Shown: positions 25,835-34,571 of the stretch, piece by piece
Layout of the letters: each line of letters starts with the position of its first letter
Position numbering within the stretch: position 1 is the first letter of the stretch
NCBI RefSeq assembly: GCF_003326475.1
Contig: NZ_JPWA01000015.1
Span: 1 to 64,000 of the forward strand
Direction: 5' to 3'
From: Thalassospira xianhensis MCCC 1A02616
GTDB taxonomy: Bacteria > Pseudomonadota > Alphaproteobacteria > Rhodospirillales > Thalassospiraceae
DNA: 64,000 bases
The notes under the pieces: model-generated
The model's database searches: none
Told to the model about the DNA's origin: nothing
Seen by the model: only the letters and a program-made list of their open reading frames with translations
Position numbers and translations under genes: made by a program

Positions 25835-26748
25835 GCGGTCTTTCCAATCGGCGTGCCGCTGTTCTTTTTTGAACTGCGGGACGCGGTGCGGGTACTTTCC
25901 CCGGCAATCCGGAACAGCGACATCAGCTTGCCAAGTCCAAGGGACGGCGCACTGGCTGCATCGCGGCCGGGTTGGGAATGTGTCATCGCCATCTGGCGCA
26001 TTTCCGCCCAGTAAAGCAGTTCAAGTTTTCCGGCCTTGTCTTCGACAAGCGCGGTGCAGCTTTCGACCCAGTCGCCGTCATTGCAATACAGCACATCGCC
26101 AATCATGCGTTTCTCGGCATGATGGATATGGCCGCAAACCACGCCATCCACCTTGCGTTTGGCGGCTTCGTGCGCGACGGCATTTTCGAAGTTGCAGACG
26201 AACTGGACCGCGTTCTTGACCCGGTTCTTAAGATAGGCCGACAGCGACCAGTATCCGTAACCCAATCGGCGGCGAATGCCGTTGTAGTAACGGTTCAGGA
26301 CAATCGCGAGGTTGTAGGCCGTATCCCCAAGATAGGCGAGCCACTTGGCATATTTGACGACACCATCAAACTCGTCGCCGTGAATGATCAGAAGCTTTCT
26401 GCCATCCGCCGTCTCGTGAATGTCGTTCATCTTGACTTCGACATGCCCGAAGGTCATATCGACAAACTCACGGGCGAATTCATCATGGTTGCCGGGCACA
26501 AAAATGACCTTTGCACCGTTCTTGGCCTTGTCCATGATTGTGGTGATAACGGCGTGGTGGCTTTCGGGCCAGTACCAGCTTTTCTTAAGCCGCCAGCCGT
26601 CAATGATATCGCCAACCAGATAATAGGTATCCGCCGTTACTTCATTGAGGAAATCCAAAAGAAGATCTGCCTGACATCCACGTGTTCCGAGATGGACGTC
26701 TGAAATCCAGACCGTGCGGTAATGCGGTTGCAGCGTCATCGCTGTCAT
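25831..26748 (-). CDS. plcP: Calcineurin-like phosphoesterase, PlcP-type phospholipase C (LpxH superfamily)
   Basis: Metallophosphoesterase of 305 residues with the complete metal set: DVHLG (Asp17, His19), GDIIDGW, GNHDEF, HGDEFD and GHIHHAE. Automatic annotation usually names such proteins UDP-2,3-diacylglucosamine hydrolase. Proteins of this subfamily in Sinorhizobium and marine Rhodobacteraceae degrade phospholipids to diacylglycerol under phosphate limitation. The overlapping agt gene, the divergent diacylglycerol-kinase gene and a Pho-box-like repeat upstream favour that role over LpxH. GGAGG with seven-base spacing supports ATG 26748. True LpxH or LpxI activity remains possible. Confidence 0.78.
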   Translation of the reverse strand: MTAMTLQPHYRTVWISDVHLGTRGCQADLLLDFLNEVTADTYYLVGDIIDGWRLKKSWYWPESHHAVITTIMDKAKNGAKVIFVPGNHDEFAREFVDMTFGHVEVKMNDIHETADGRKLLIIHGDEFDGVVKYAKWLAYLGDTAYNLAIVLNRYYNGIRRRLGYGYWSLSAYLKNRVKNAVQFVCNFENAVAHEAAKRKVDGVVCGHIHHAEKRMIGDVLYCNDGDWVESCTALVEDKAGKLELLYWAEMRQMAMTHSQPGRDAASAPSLGLGKLMSLFRIAGESTRTASRSSKKNSGTPIGKTA

Positions 26749-26881
26749 TGCCGCTCCTCCGTATCCTGCCATAAGGACGGCTGGAATCCGACGGTTTTAC
26801 ATGCCGGATACTGTCCCCAACCAGTAATTGTTTAAAACAAATGGCGCGAATATATAACCCGTTCATATAAATTTATCGGTT

Positions 26882-26899
26882 CTGTCAATATCCTGTTAC
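26882..26899 (+). promoter_or_regulatory. Candidate Pho box (PhoB site)
   Basis: Direct repeat CTGTCAA (26882-26888) and CTGTTAC (26893-26899) with a four-base AT-rich spacer, the 7+4+7 layout of a PhoB site (ideal CTGTCAT repeats). It lies 67 bp ahead of the diacylglycerol-kinase start and between the divergent genes, so it could act on either. Confidence 0.6.
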
Positions 26900-26965
26900 A
26901 TATTTCATTTTGTATAAAGGGAACGCGAAAGTAATGTTTCATTTTTATTTCGAAAGTTTTTCGCA

Positions 26966-27928
26966 ATGACCCATGACGGGGTAACTGTCATCTTCAATCC
27001 GCGTGCAGGCGGAAACAAACAGCGTTTCCTTTCAAGCATTTTGCAAAAAGCCGGTGTAAAGGTTGAATTGTTACAGACAACCCATCCCGGCCATGCGCGT
27101 GAACTGGCGCGCAAGGTTCGTGCCCATCAACGGCTTTTTGTTGCCGGCGGCGATGGGTCGCTGAACGAGGCTCTGAACGGTTTGCTTGATGCGCAGATCG
27201 AAGGCCACGAAGTTCCGCCGCTTGGTATCATTCCGCTGGGAACAGCCAATGTTCTGGCGGTCGAGGTCGGGCTTGAAATCCGCGCGCAGGCAATTGCCGA
27301 TTACATCAATAACCCGGCACAGGTCTGGGTGCGGCCCGGGCTGGTCAACGGCCGGGCGTTCTTTTTGATGGTGGGTATGGGGGCTGATGCCGATACCGTC
27401 GCAAATGTGTCGCTAAAACTTAAAAGACTGATCGGCAAGGGCGCATATGTTATCGAAGGGCTCCGTAATATCATCTTTCCGCATCACCGCGATTTCGAGG
27501 TCAATATCGGACGCGAACAATATCGCGTCGCCGGTGTGGTTGCGACACATGCTAAGCATTATGGCGGGGCGTTCGTTATTTCCCCCGACGCCAAACTGAC
27601 CGATAACAGCCTTGATGTCGTGCTGATGCCAGGAAGCGGTTTTATGGCGCTGGCGCGATACGGGATTGCTTTGACGCTGAACCGGTTGCATGCGCAAACC
27701 GATGTATCGGTCGTACAGACCGAACGACTGACCATCACCAGCCATTGCGGCCCCGCACCCTTGCAGATTGACGGCGAAAGTGCCGGCAAGCTGCCCTGCG
27801 AAATCAGCCTGTCACCTTATCCGGTACGGGTTATGGTGCCTCAGGCCTATGCCGACCAATGCAATGGCCGCCAAAACGAAAACAGGGATGCGCAAAACAC
27901 ACCCCTGTTGCAAATCGCCGCCGATTGA
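26966..27928 (+). CDS. Diacylglycerol kinase family lipid kinase
   Basis: Cytoplasmic or membrane-associated lipid kinase of 320 residues with the DAGK catalytic domain: VIFNPRAGGNKQ, the ATP-site GGDGSLNEALNG, PLGTANVLA and a C-terminal beta-sandwich with LQIDGESAG. The family includes diacylglycerol, sphingosine and other lipid kinases (YegS/BmrU types). Its position opposite plcP-agt, with a Pho-box-like repeat between, suggests it handles diacylglycerol during phosphate-controlled lipid turnover, either recycling it to phosphatidate or limiting its level. The ATG at 26966 has only a weak upstream ribosome site. Confidence 0.85.
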   Translation: MTHDGVTVIFNPRAGGNKQRFLSSILQKAGVKVELLQTTHPGHARELARKVRAHQRLFVAGGDGSLNEALNGLLDAQIEGHEVPPLGIIPLGTANVLAVEVGLEIRAQAIADYINNPAQVWVRPGLVNGRAFFLMVGMGADADTVANVSLKLKRLIGKGAYVIEGLRNIIFPHHRDFEVNIGREQYRVAGVVATHAKHYGGAFVISPDAKLTDNSLDVVLMPGSGFMALARYGIALTLNRLHAQTDVSVVQTERLTITSHCGPAPLQIDGESAGKLPCEISLSPYPVRVMVPQAYADQCNGRQNENRDAQNTPLLQIAAD

Positions 27929-27937
27929 TTTTCGGGC

Positions 27938-29287
27938 TTATTGCCCGGCCAGTGTCATGCCATCAATCCGGATTGTCGGGGCATTGGTGCCGTATTTGAA
28001 GGTCAGGTCATTGGCCGGTACGGCCGTTCTGAACATGTCCTTCAGGTTGCCGGCAACCGTGATTTCAGACACCGGATACGCAAGTTCGCCATTCTCGATC
28101 CAGAAGCCCGATGCCCCACGCGAATAATCGCCGGTCACACCATTAACGCTGCTTCCGATCATTTCGGTGATGTAAAGGCCCTGTTTGATGTCCTTGATCA
28201 TGTCGGCGGGCGATATGGTGCCCGGTTCCATGTAAAGGTTCGTGGTGGACGGACCCGGCAGGCTTCCTGCACCACGCGATGCGTTGCCGGTTGATTTCAG
28301 GCCAAGCTGGCGGGCGGACCGCAAATCCATGATCCAGGTTTTCAGAACACCATTTTCAATCAGATGACGTTTTTCGTTGGCGACACCTTCGGCGTCAAAC
28401 GGTTTGGATCGCAGGCCACGTTTGCGGTGCGGGTTATCAATGATGTTGATCCCCGGCGCAAAGATTTCCTTGCCCATGGCATCCAGAAGGAAACTGGTGC
28501 CGCGCGCAATACCCGATCCGTTGATCGCACCGGCCAGATGCCCGACGAGGGATGCCGAAACGCGCGGATCGTAAATCACGGGCACCTGTGTGCTTTTGAC
28601 CTTGCGCGGGTTCAACCGTTTCAGGGTTTTTTCCGCTGCCTTCAGGCCGATATCGACCGGATCGCGCAGATCGGTCGAAAAGACCGCGCTGTCATAATCA
28701 TAATCGCGTTCCATGCCGGTGCCGGTTCCGGCAAGGACGGATACGGAAATGTGGCTGCCGCTGCCAGCATAGGAATTGGCAAAGCCGTTGGTCGCGGCAA
28801 GCGTGATCTGGTGGGTTTCCCATCCTGCATCTGCGCCCTCGGAATTGGTGATGCCTTCAACCGATCGTGCAGCTTCTTCGCAGGCGGTGGCCCATGCAAT
28901 CAGCTTTTCCTGACTGACTTCACCCGGTTCGCAAAGTTCAAGCGCCTCGACATCAAATGTTTCGGCAAGTTCAGATGGGTCGGCAATGCCGCAGAATGGG
29001 TCCTCGGGGGCGTTTTTCGCCATGGCGACGGCGCGCTCGACCAGCTCGTTCAACGCGCTTTCGCTGGTGTCGGATGATGAGACAACCGCCTGCTGCTTGC
29101 CGATCAGAACACGCAGGCCAAGATCAGCACCCTCTGATCGTTCAAGCTTCTCCATTTTGCCCAGTCGCTGCGATACCGAAAGTGACGTGCCTTCGACATA
29201 AACGGCATCCGCATCGTCGGCACCCGCCTTTTTTGCGCGCGCCAGCAGGTCGGTGATGCGATCGAGTGTCATGTCGGTTTTGGGCAT
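27938..29287 (-). CDS. pmbA: TldD/PmbA family protease component PmbA (TldE)
   Basis: Partner subunit of the TldD/TldE metalloprotease, which trims unfolded or modified peptides and matures some RiPPs. The 449 residues contain GADDADAVYVEGTSLSVSQR, GLRVLIGKQQAVVSSSD, RGLRSKPFDAEG and the C-terminal block SRGASGFWIENGELAYPVSEITVAGN. No HExxxH is present, as expected for the E subunit. The catalytic partner tldD is in this window at 61.5 kb. AGGGAG six bases ahead supports ATG 29287. It is convergent with the lipid kinase gene. Confidence 0.92.
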   Translation of the reverse strand: MPKTDMTLDRITDLLARAKKAGADDADAVYVEGTSLSVSQRLGKMEKLERSEGADLGLRVLIGKQQAVVSSSDTSESALNELVERAVAMAKNAPEDPFCGIADPSELAETFDVEALELCEPGEVSQEKLIAWATACEEAARSVEGITNSEGADAGWETHQITLAATNGFANSYAGSGSHISVSVLAGTGTGMERDYDYDSAVFSTDLRDPVDIGLKAAEKTLKRLNPRKVKSTQVPVIYDPRVSASLVGHLAGAINGSGIARGTSFLLDAMGKEIFAPGINIIDNPHRKRGLRSKPFDAEGVANEKRHLIENGVLKTWIMDLRSARQLGLKSTGNASRGAGSLPGPSTTNLYMEPGTISPADMIKDIKQGLYITEMIGSSVNGVTGDYSRGASGFWIENGELAYPVSEITVAGNLKDMFRTAVPANDLTFKYGTNAPTIRIDGMTLAGQ

Positions 29288-29550
29288 GGAAGCTCCCTTT
29301 GATCGGAATGTGGTTTCCTATGGTTATAGGCAGGCTGATCGCTTTTCGCAAAGGGCAAGAAAAGGACAGGGACCTGAAACTGTCGCTGATATCATCTGGC
29401 AGGGCGCTCTGCTTCGCGCGCACCCGGTGTGTGAAGCGTTTGTTTGACCGAAATTGATCTTTGGCCATTTTTTCTTCGCAAGTTGCTATTATGACCGGAA
29501 AACCGAACCGGGAAAAACCGGAAACCTGCAAGAAATGACGGGAAATACAC

Positions 29551-30099
29551 GTGCGAAACCTGTTTGTGGCAACACTGCTTCTGGGAACTTCCCTGCCGAT
29601 GTTGCAGGCTAATGCCCAGGAAACTGCGACACCAAATGATACTGTGGCGGCACCTGTAACCGCCGATGACCTTTACCGCGAAATGCGCATTCAGGCCGGG
29701 CAATATGCCGCGCAAAACCGTCATCAGGTTCTGGTGGGGGATTTCACCTGCGACGATGTCAATGACCAGATCGTCGGCTGGGTGGATCGTGACAATCCCG
29801 AAGGACCTTTTTTCGACGTCCTGATGGTGTCCAATCACAAGGGACAGGCGCATTCCGAATTAAAACAGATCCCGTTTGCCCAGTCCGAACAATACGCCCT
29901 GTGCATCGACGATAAAACCGCCCCGCCGGTCATGAGCTGGCAGGTCAACGATCCCGAATACATGCGTGATGTCATGGGTGATGGCGATCTTTGCAATATC
30001 GCGGTTCGGGTCGACGATTTCATGTGTGACGCGCCACAGTTCTTCTGGTCGGATAAGCCGTCTGATGACGGACAGAATTGGGTGTTCTTCCGGAATTGA
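29551..30099 (+). CDS. Secreted protein of unknown function
   Basis: Not recognised. The 182-residue product starts with GTG (GGGAA eight bases upstream) and a Sec signal (LFVATLLLGTSLPMLQANAQ, cut before E or ETA). The mature part has four Cys (FTCDDVN, ALCIDD, DLCNIA, MCDAP), possibly two disulfides, and is acidic. A short glycine-poor, aromatic-rich C-terminus ends QNWVFFRN. It is just upstream of the CcdAB module but has its own promoter region (29288-29550, which holds no other gene). Periplasmic location is likely. Confidence 0.65.
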   Translation: MRNLFVATLLLGTSLPMLQANAQETATPNDTVAAPVTADDLYREMRIQAGQYAAQNRHQVLVGDFTCDDVNDQIVGWVDRDNPEGPFFDVLMVSNHKGQAHSELKQIPFAQSEQYALCIDDKTAPPVMSWQVNDPEYMRDVMGDGDLCNIAVRVDDFMCDAPQFFWSDKPSDDGQNWVFFRN

Positions 30100-30122
30100 G
30101 GCGGGAAAGTATGCGTGATATA

Positions 30123-30141
30123 GTGCGCATATATTATGCAC
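30123..30141. promoter_or_regulatory. Candidate CcdA operator
   Basis: Imperfect palindrome with ends GTGC / GCAC and GCATA / TAT inner parts, AT-rich, 20 bp ahead of the ccdA-like start. Type II antitoxins usually bind such repeats to autoregulate. Symmetry is incomplete, so the call is tentative. Confidence 0.35.
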
Positions 30142-30160
30142 ATAAGATATGGGGTGCAGT

Positions 30161-30403
30161 ATGGGCGCTGTTACGAACAAACATACCCGCAAGGCGACCA
30201 ATGTCAGTCTTGATTCCGAACTTCTGGAAACGGCAAAGCAGCTTGGAATCAATATTTCACGCAGTGCCGAGGCCGGACTAAGAGACGCGGTTACGAAACG
30301 ACAGGCCGAAATCTGGAAAAAGGAAAATAGTGCGGCGATACAGGCCAGCAATGACTATGTTGAAACGCACGGTATTCCATTGGCATCGCATCGGAAATTC
30401 TGA
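30161..30403 (+). CDS. ccdA: Type II antitoxin, CcdA family
   Basis: Antitoxin of 80 residues. A ribbon-helix-helix N-terminus (RKATNVSLDSELLETAKQLG) binds DNA, and the C-terminal tail (AIQASNDYVETHGIPLASHR) has the pattern that wraps CcdB in characterised systems. ATG 30161 with GGGG just upstream is preferred over ATG 30149. The stop overlaps the toxin start by one base (TGATG), giving tight coupling. It is placed between a secreted unknown and ubiD and is the one clearly mobile-type module of the window. Confidence 0.88.
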   Translation: MGAVTNKHTRKATNVSLDSELLETAKQLGINISRSAEAGLRDAVTKRQAEIWKKENSAAIQASNDYVETHGIPLASHRKF

Positions 30404-30693
30404 TGGCGCGTTATGACATTCATAAATTCGCCAACGGATATGTTGTGGATGTGCAGGCCGATCTTCTTGCGGATATGAACACGCGTGTGGTTGTGCCGCT
30501 TCGTCCGCATTCGGAAATACCAAAACCAATCGGGCGTTTGAACCCGGTTATCATGATTAACGATACCCGATGGGTTTTGCTTCCGCAGTTCATTGCGACA
30601 GTCGCGGTTGCGGAACTCGGAGAAGTGGTCGGTGAGTTTTCTGAAAAATTCGTTCTCACCGACGCACTGGACATGGTGTTTCAGGGAATTTAA
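30403..30693 (+). CDS. ccdB: Type II toxin, CcdB family (gyrase poison)
   Basis: Toxin of 96 residues, close to the 101 of F-plasmid CcdB, with the N-terminal RYDIHKF, the central [15 protein letters not shown], and a C-terminus ending VFQGI. In F CcdB the last three residues, Trp-Gly-Ile, are needed for gyrase poisoning. Here Gly-Ile is kept but Trp is Gln, so activity may be changed. Its TAA stop overlaps the ubiD stop on the other strand within the sequence TTAA. Confidence 0.86.
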   Translation: MARYDIHKFANGYVVDVQADLLADMNTRVVVPLRPHSEIPKPIGRLNPVIMINDTRWVLLPQFIATVAVAELGEVVGEFSEKFVLTDALDMVFQGI

Positions 30694-32216
30694 TCCCGCC
30701 AGATTTTCTTGCCCGATCCCGGCAATCCGTACCGGTCCCATTTGGCATCAACCCGATCAATAATCTCGTCTTCCATGAAGATCTTTTCGCCCCATTCCCG
30801 ATGGGTTTCCGGGGGCAGCTTGTTGGTCGCATCAAGGCCAAGCTTGCCGCCAAGGCCGCTTTCGGGCGATGCGAAATCAAGATAGTCGATGGGGGTTTCG
30901 GTCACGGTGGTGATGTCGCGCACCGGATCCATGCGGGTTGAAATCGCCCACATCACGTCTTTCCAGTCACGCACATCAATATCGTCATCCACCACAATGA
31001 CGAATTTCGTATACATGAATTGCCGCAGGAACGACCACACACCCATCATTACGCGCTTGGCATGCCCCGGATAGGCTTTTTTCATCGACACGACCGCGAT
31101 GCGGTACGAACATCCTTCGGGCGGCAGCCAGAAATCGACGATTTCGGGGAATTGCTGCTGCAATAATGGCACGAAGACATCGTTCAACGCTTCGCCAAGG
31201 ACCGATGGCTCATCTGGCGGGCGACCGGTAAAGGTCGACAGATAGATCGGCTTTTTGCGCATGGTGATTGCGGTGATGTTAAAGACCGGGAATTCCTCGA
31301 CCGAGTTATAATAACCGGTATGGTCGCCATACGGCCCCTCGGGCGCATATTCATCAAGCGACACATAACCTTCCAGAATGATTTCGGCCGTCGCCGGAAC
31401 TTTCAGCGGAACGGTTTTGCACTCAACCAGCTCGACCTTTTCCCCGCGCAGCAATCCGGCAAACTGATATTCCGAAAGCGTATCGGGAACCGGTGTCACC
31501 GCGGCAAGGATCGTACCCGGATCGGCACCCAGCACGATGGCGGCCGGCAACGGATCGCGCTTTTCCTTTTTCCATCGCGCATGATGCTGCGCCCCGCCAC
31601 GATGTTTCAGCCAGCGCATGATCGCCTTGTTCTTGCCCAGAACCTGCATGCGATAGATGCCAAGATTGAACACATCGCGTTTGTCACCGCCCTTTTCATT
31701 GGCGGTCGGGCCCTGTGTCACAACCAGCGGCCACGTGATCAGCGGGGCCGGCTCCCCCGGCCAGCAGGACTGGATCGGCAATTTTGAAAGGTCAATGTCG
31801 TCACCTTCAAGGACGATTTCCTGACACGGTGCCTTGGAAACCGTTTTGGGCTTCATCGCCATTACGGTCTTGGCCAAGGGCAGCATCGAAAATGCTTCCC
31901 TAAGGCTTCCCGGTGGTTCGGGCTGTTTGAGAAACGCCAGCGTTTCGCCGACTTCGCGCAATTCTTCGGGCTTGCGGTTCATGCCGGCCGCCACGCGGTC
32001 CACGGTGCCAAAAAGGTTCACCAGAACCGGCATGTCATATTTCTGGCCGTCCTCGCCAATGACATTTTCAAACAGGACCGCCGGGCCACCTTCGGCCAGA
32101 AGGCGCGTCTGGATTTCCGTCATCTCAAGATAGGGGGAAACCGGTTCGCTAACCCGGACCAGACGGTCTGTCTTTTCAAGCTCGTCGATGAAGTCGCGAA
32201 GGGATTGATAGGGCAT
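30690..32216 (-). CDS. ubiD: 4-hydroxy-3-polyprenylbenzoate decarboxylase UbiD
   Basis: Prenylated-FMN-dependent decarboxylase of ubiquinone biosynthesis, 508 residues. Family blocks are [18 protein letters not shown] at the N-terminus, [48 protein letters not shown] and [15 protein letters not shown] with the metal/flavin site. ATG 32216 gives the canonical N-terminus; the open frame extends further but without family similarity. The ubiquinone gene ubiA is 7 kb away and ubiX is not in the window. Its 3' end abuts and overlaps the ccdB stop. Confidence 0.94.
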   Translation of the reverse strand: MPYQSLRDFIDELEKTDRLVRVSEPVSPYLEMTEIQTRLLAEGGPAVLFENVIGEDGQKYDMPVLVNLFGTVDRVAAGMNRKPEELREVGETLAFLKQPEPPGSLREAFSMLPLAKTVMAMKPKTVSKAPCQEIVLEGDDIDLSKLPIQSCWPGEPAPLITWPLVVTQGPTANEKGGDKRDVFNLGIYRMQVLGKNKAIMRWLKHRGGAQHHARWKKEKRDPLPAAIVLGADPGTILAAVTPVPDTLSEYQFAGLLRGEKVELVECKTVPLKVPATAEIILEGYVSLDEYAPEGPYGDHTGYYNSVEEFPVFNITAITMRKKPIYLSTFTGRPPDEPSVLGEALNDVFVPLLQQQFPEIVDFWLPPEGCSYRIAVVSMKKAYPGHAKRVMMGVWSFLRQFMYTKFVIVVDDDIDVRDWKDVMWAISTRMDPVRDITTVTETPIDYLDFASPESGLGGKLGLDATNKLPPETHREWGEKIFMEDEIIDRVDAKWDRYGLPGSGKKIWRD

Positions 32217-32383
32217 GGGCACCGCAATCTGTGAAATCGGTCGGTCAAAGCTGGCAATAGCCGGACCAGCAACAAACCGTGCCAACAATAAATCTGTTGT
32301 TTCACGAATTAATACGGTGCAGGCGTGATGTCCAGCATCCACTCCCTTATCGGGCTGAAGGGAGTGGATGCCAGACAGGAAAA

Positions 32384-32848
32384 TTACGAAGAACGATTGG
32401 TGTAATAGGCGACGTTTCCATCATTATCGATGGTTGCCAACTGGCCCGCCTTGGTCAGGACCGACATGCAATCATCTTCCTCATCCTGGCCCCAAAGGCA
32501 CAGATATTGCCCCTGTTCGATGGTCCAGAGTTTTTCGCGCATGCCGCGATCACCGTCCTCATCAATCCAGGTAATGGATGCCATGCCATTCTGGAAATAG
32601 GTGACATTCACGTTGGTTTCCTTGCCCTCGTCACGATAGGAAAAGGTCTGGTCATTGATCGTATTGACCAATGCGGTACCGGTTAACGGGCTGTATCCCG
32701 ACGCAACAACCGTTGCGGTGGCTTCTTCCATATCGTCACTTTGAACATCAATATCCGGGGTCGCCGATGGTGTTCCGCAGGCAGACAGGGCCGCGGTGAT
32801 CGAAATAACGCCAGCAAGACCGGCACGCTTGATATGTGTTATGTTCAT
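32384..32848 (-). CDS. Small lipoprotein of unknown function
   Basis: Not recognised. The 154-residue product has a lipoprotein signal with lipobox LSAC (Cys about residue 24), so it is anchored in the outer or inner membrane. The mature protein is acidic with a compact beta-rich part ([32 protein letters not shown]) and two further Cys ([15 protein letters not shown]). The layout resembles small secreted proteins of the DUF995 type, but I cannot assign a family. It is upstream of ubiD on the same strand, 167 bp away. Confidence 0.62.
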   Translation of the reverse strand: MNITHIKRAGLAGVISITAALSACGTPSATPDIDVQSDDMEEATATVVASGYSPLTGTALVNTINDQTFSYRDEGKETNVNVTYFQNGMASITWIDEDGDRGMREKLWTIEQGQYLCLWGQDEEDDCMSVLTKAGQLATIDNDGNVAYYTNRSS

Positions 32849-33110
32849 TTTGTTTTCCTTTTGCTCTTTGTGCCCACCAAATCATTTGGGATATCTGCCG
32901 CCTACGGCGGCGATCCGGCAGAGCGAACAGTCAGAATAAAAAGGAAAATTGTCGCCTTCTGGTCGTCTATGCGTCGACTGAATGGCAATATTGACCAAAT
33001 TGGTGGTGTCGGTTGCAGACGGATTTGGTTATACAGGGGCAAGAAACCGGGTTGCGCAGCACCACCCTGTGCGGCCTGTCGACATTCACCAAAGCATGAA
33101 GGACGCACAG

Positions 33111-33467
33111 ATGGCCAAGTACTGGGTTATCGGGGGCACCTATCAGGATACCGGTTTTGACAAGCCGATCGGCGAAGAAACCAAAGTCGGTCCGTTTGGC
33201 AGCTTCGAAGACGCGGAAAAAGAATGGTCCAAGATGGCTTGGCAGTCGGTTGACGACGCCAATTCGCGTTACCGTATCGAACGTCTCGAAGAATACTGGG
33301 TTGTCGGTGGCGAATACGAAACCACCGATTTCGAAAAGCCGGTCGGCGGCGAAGAAGAACGCCACGGCCCGTTTGCGACCTTCAAGGATGCCGAAAAGGC
33401 TTGGTCGAAACTGGCTTGGCAGCACGTTGATAACTGCAATTGCCGTTATCGCGTCGTTGAGGGCTGA
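33111..33467 (+). CDS. Tandem DUF4170 protein
   Basis: Function unknown. The 118 residues consist of two DUF4170 units: residues 4-58 (YWVIGGTYQDTGFDKPIGEE start) and 62-116 (YWVVGGEYETTDFEKPVGGE start), a 58-residue period. Both keep the GPF, AxxxWSK(M/L)AWQ and RYR positions. DUF4170 proteins I know of from alphaproteobacteria have a single unit. The ATG at 33111 is chosen because GAAGGA lies nine bases upstream and the domain begins there. The 262 bp before it holds only a short GCCGCC/GGCGGC hairpin and probable promoter. Confidence 0.8.
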   Translation: MAKYWVIGGTYQDTGFDKPIGEETKVGPFGSFEDAEKEWSKMAWQSVDDANSRYRIERLEEYWVVGGEYETTDFEKPVGGEEERHGPFATFKDAEKAWSKLAWQHVDNCNCRYRVVEG

Positions 33468-33496
33468 ACCGGCCTTAAAACCGGAACCGATTGACG

Positions 33497-34252
33497 ATGT
33501 TTTCTGTTTCTGATGCGCAGGCGATCCCGGATCGTTCCTTGCGCGAACAGATTGAAAAACACCCACGCGCGCAGGATCTCCTGCGCGCGTTTTTATATCC
33601 CTATACCGCGCCGGATCATGACTTCCTGTTTGTCGATGGTGCGGTTGTGGCCCTTCCGGACGACAGCATTACCGATGCCATCGCCGGACGAACGCCTGTT
33701 CTGGCGGTGGGGTCCAACCGGGCGCCGGTTCAACTGGCGCGAAAATTTGCTGCCCCGCGTCATCTGGACCCGGTTCCGGTCACGGTTGGCTGGATGGATC
33801 ACCATGATATCGTTTATTCCGCGCATATGACCGGCTATGGGGCGATCCCCGCAACATTGGCCCCGTCACCTGGAACCCGCGTACGGGTTGCCGTGACGTG
33901 GCTGAATGCGGTGCAACTGACCCACATGCACGCAACGGAATCCGTTCCCGATCATTACCGGTACCAGCAGATTGACGGAAAAAACCTGCATCTTGATTGC
34001 GGGGTATCGGTTGATCTGATCGGCAGCTATCAGTCGACTGCCGGGCATGTTTTTGACGCGAACGATATCTTTGCCCTGGCGGGGATCGCAGCAACGAAAC
34101 GGCGGTTCAGGTCCCTGAACCAGTGGGAAATGATCGCACATATCGCAATGCGCGCGGGGCAACCGATGCATCCCGATTTCGTGCTTTGGTTGACTGATAA
34201 TATTGTAATGCGGAAAAAACTGGCCGGCCGCTATTTAAAATCAGCGGAATGA
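33497..34252 (+). CDS. Conserved-looking protein of unknown function
   Basis: Soluble protein of 251 residues that I cannot name with confidence. Sequence features: an N-terminal RAQDLLRAFLYPYTAPDHDF, a loop PVLAVGSNRAPVQLARKF that is reminiscent of the glycine-rich entry loop of gamma-glutamylcyclotransferase-like folds, and WLNAVQLTHMHATESVP. The similarity is weak and not a function call. It follows the DUF4170 gene by 29 bp. A strong terminator-like hairpin lies inside codons 23-33, so expression may depend on read-through, or the true start may be later. Confidence 0.62.
   Translation: MFSVSDAQAIPDRSLREQIEKHPRAQDLLRAFLYPYTAPDHDFLFVDGAVVALPDDSITDAIAGRTPVLAVGSNRAPVQLARKFAAPRHLDPVPVTVGWMDHHDIVYSAHMTGYGAIPATLAPSPGTRVRVAVTWLNAVQLTHMHATESVPDHYRYQQIDGKNLHLDCGVSVDLIGSYQSTAGHVFDANDIFALAGIAATKRRFRSLNQWEMIAHIAMRAGQPMHPDFVLWLTDNIVMRKKLAGRYLKSAE
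33565..33597 (+). terminator. Terminator-like hairpin inside a coding sequence
   Basis: Arms ACGCGCGCAGGA and TCCTGCGCGCGT are perfectly complementary around a two-base centre and are followed by TTTTTAT. By form this is an intrinsic terminator for the DUF4170 transcript, yet it falls in codons 23-33 of the next gene. Confidence 0.6.
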
Positions 34253-34571
34253 TCCCACATCAGAATTATCGTTCCATTACGTTGTTGCTTTCTTTCTCAT
34301 GTTTTGTAACCATTTGAAATTGCTTTGATTTCGAATGTGGTTTGCAAGGGGAAAAGCAACCTGAAACCAAAAAGACTTTGATGACTGCAATCGGATGAAC
34401 CAGAAACATCCGGTTGTATTCGTTGAAAATACAATTCCGATGCTCGGGGTACAACAGAGGTATCGGAATGGGAAAAATCAAAAGATCCTTTGGGGGGATT
34501 AACTGGCGCAGTTTTTCTGCTGCCAGCATTGCTGCGTTACGCAGCAATGCTCATTTCGTGGGGAGGATGAA
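34253..34571. other. 319-bp gene-free leader of the chemoreceptor
   Basis: No convincing gene. AT-rich promoter-like sequence on the left. A perfect hairpin, GCATTGCTGCG / CGCAGCAATGC with a three-base loop (34526-34550), ends 10 bases ahead of the GGGGAGG ribosome site at 34560-34566. A short open frame starting at 34468 runs out of frame into the receptor gene and looks accidental. Confidence 0.6.
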
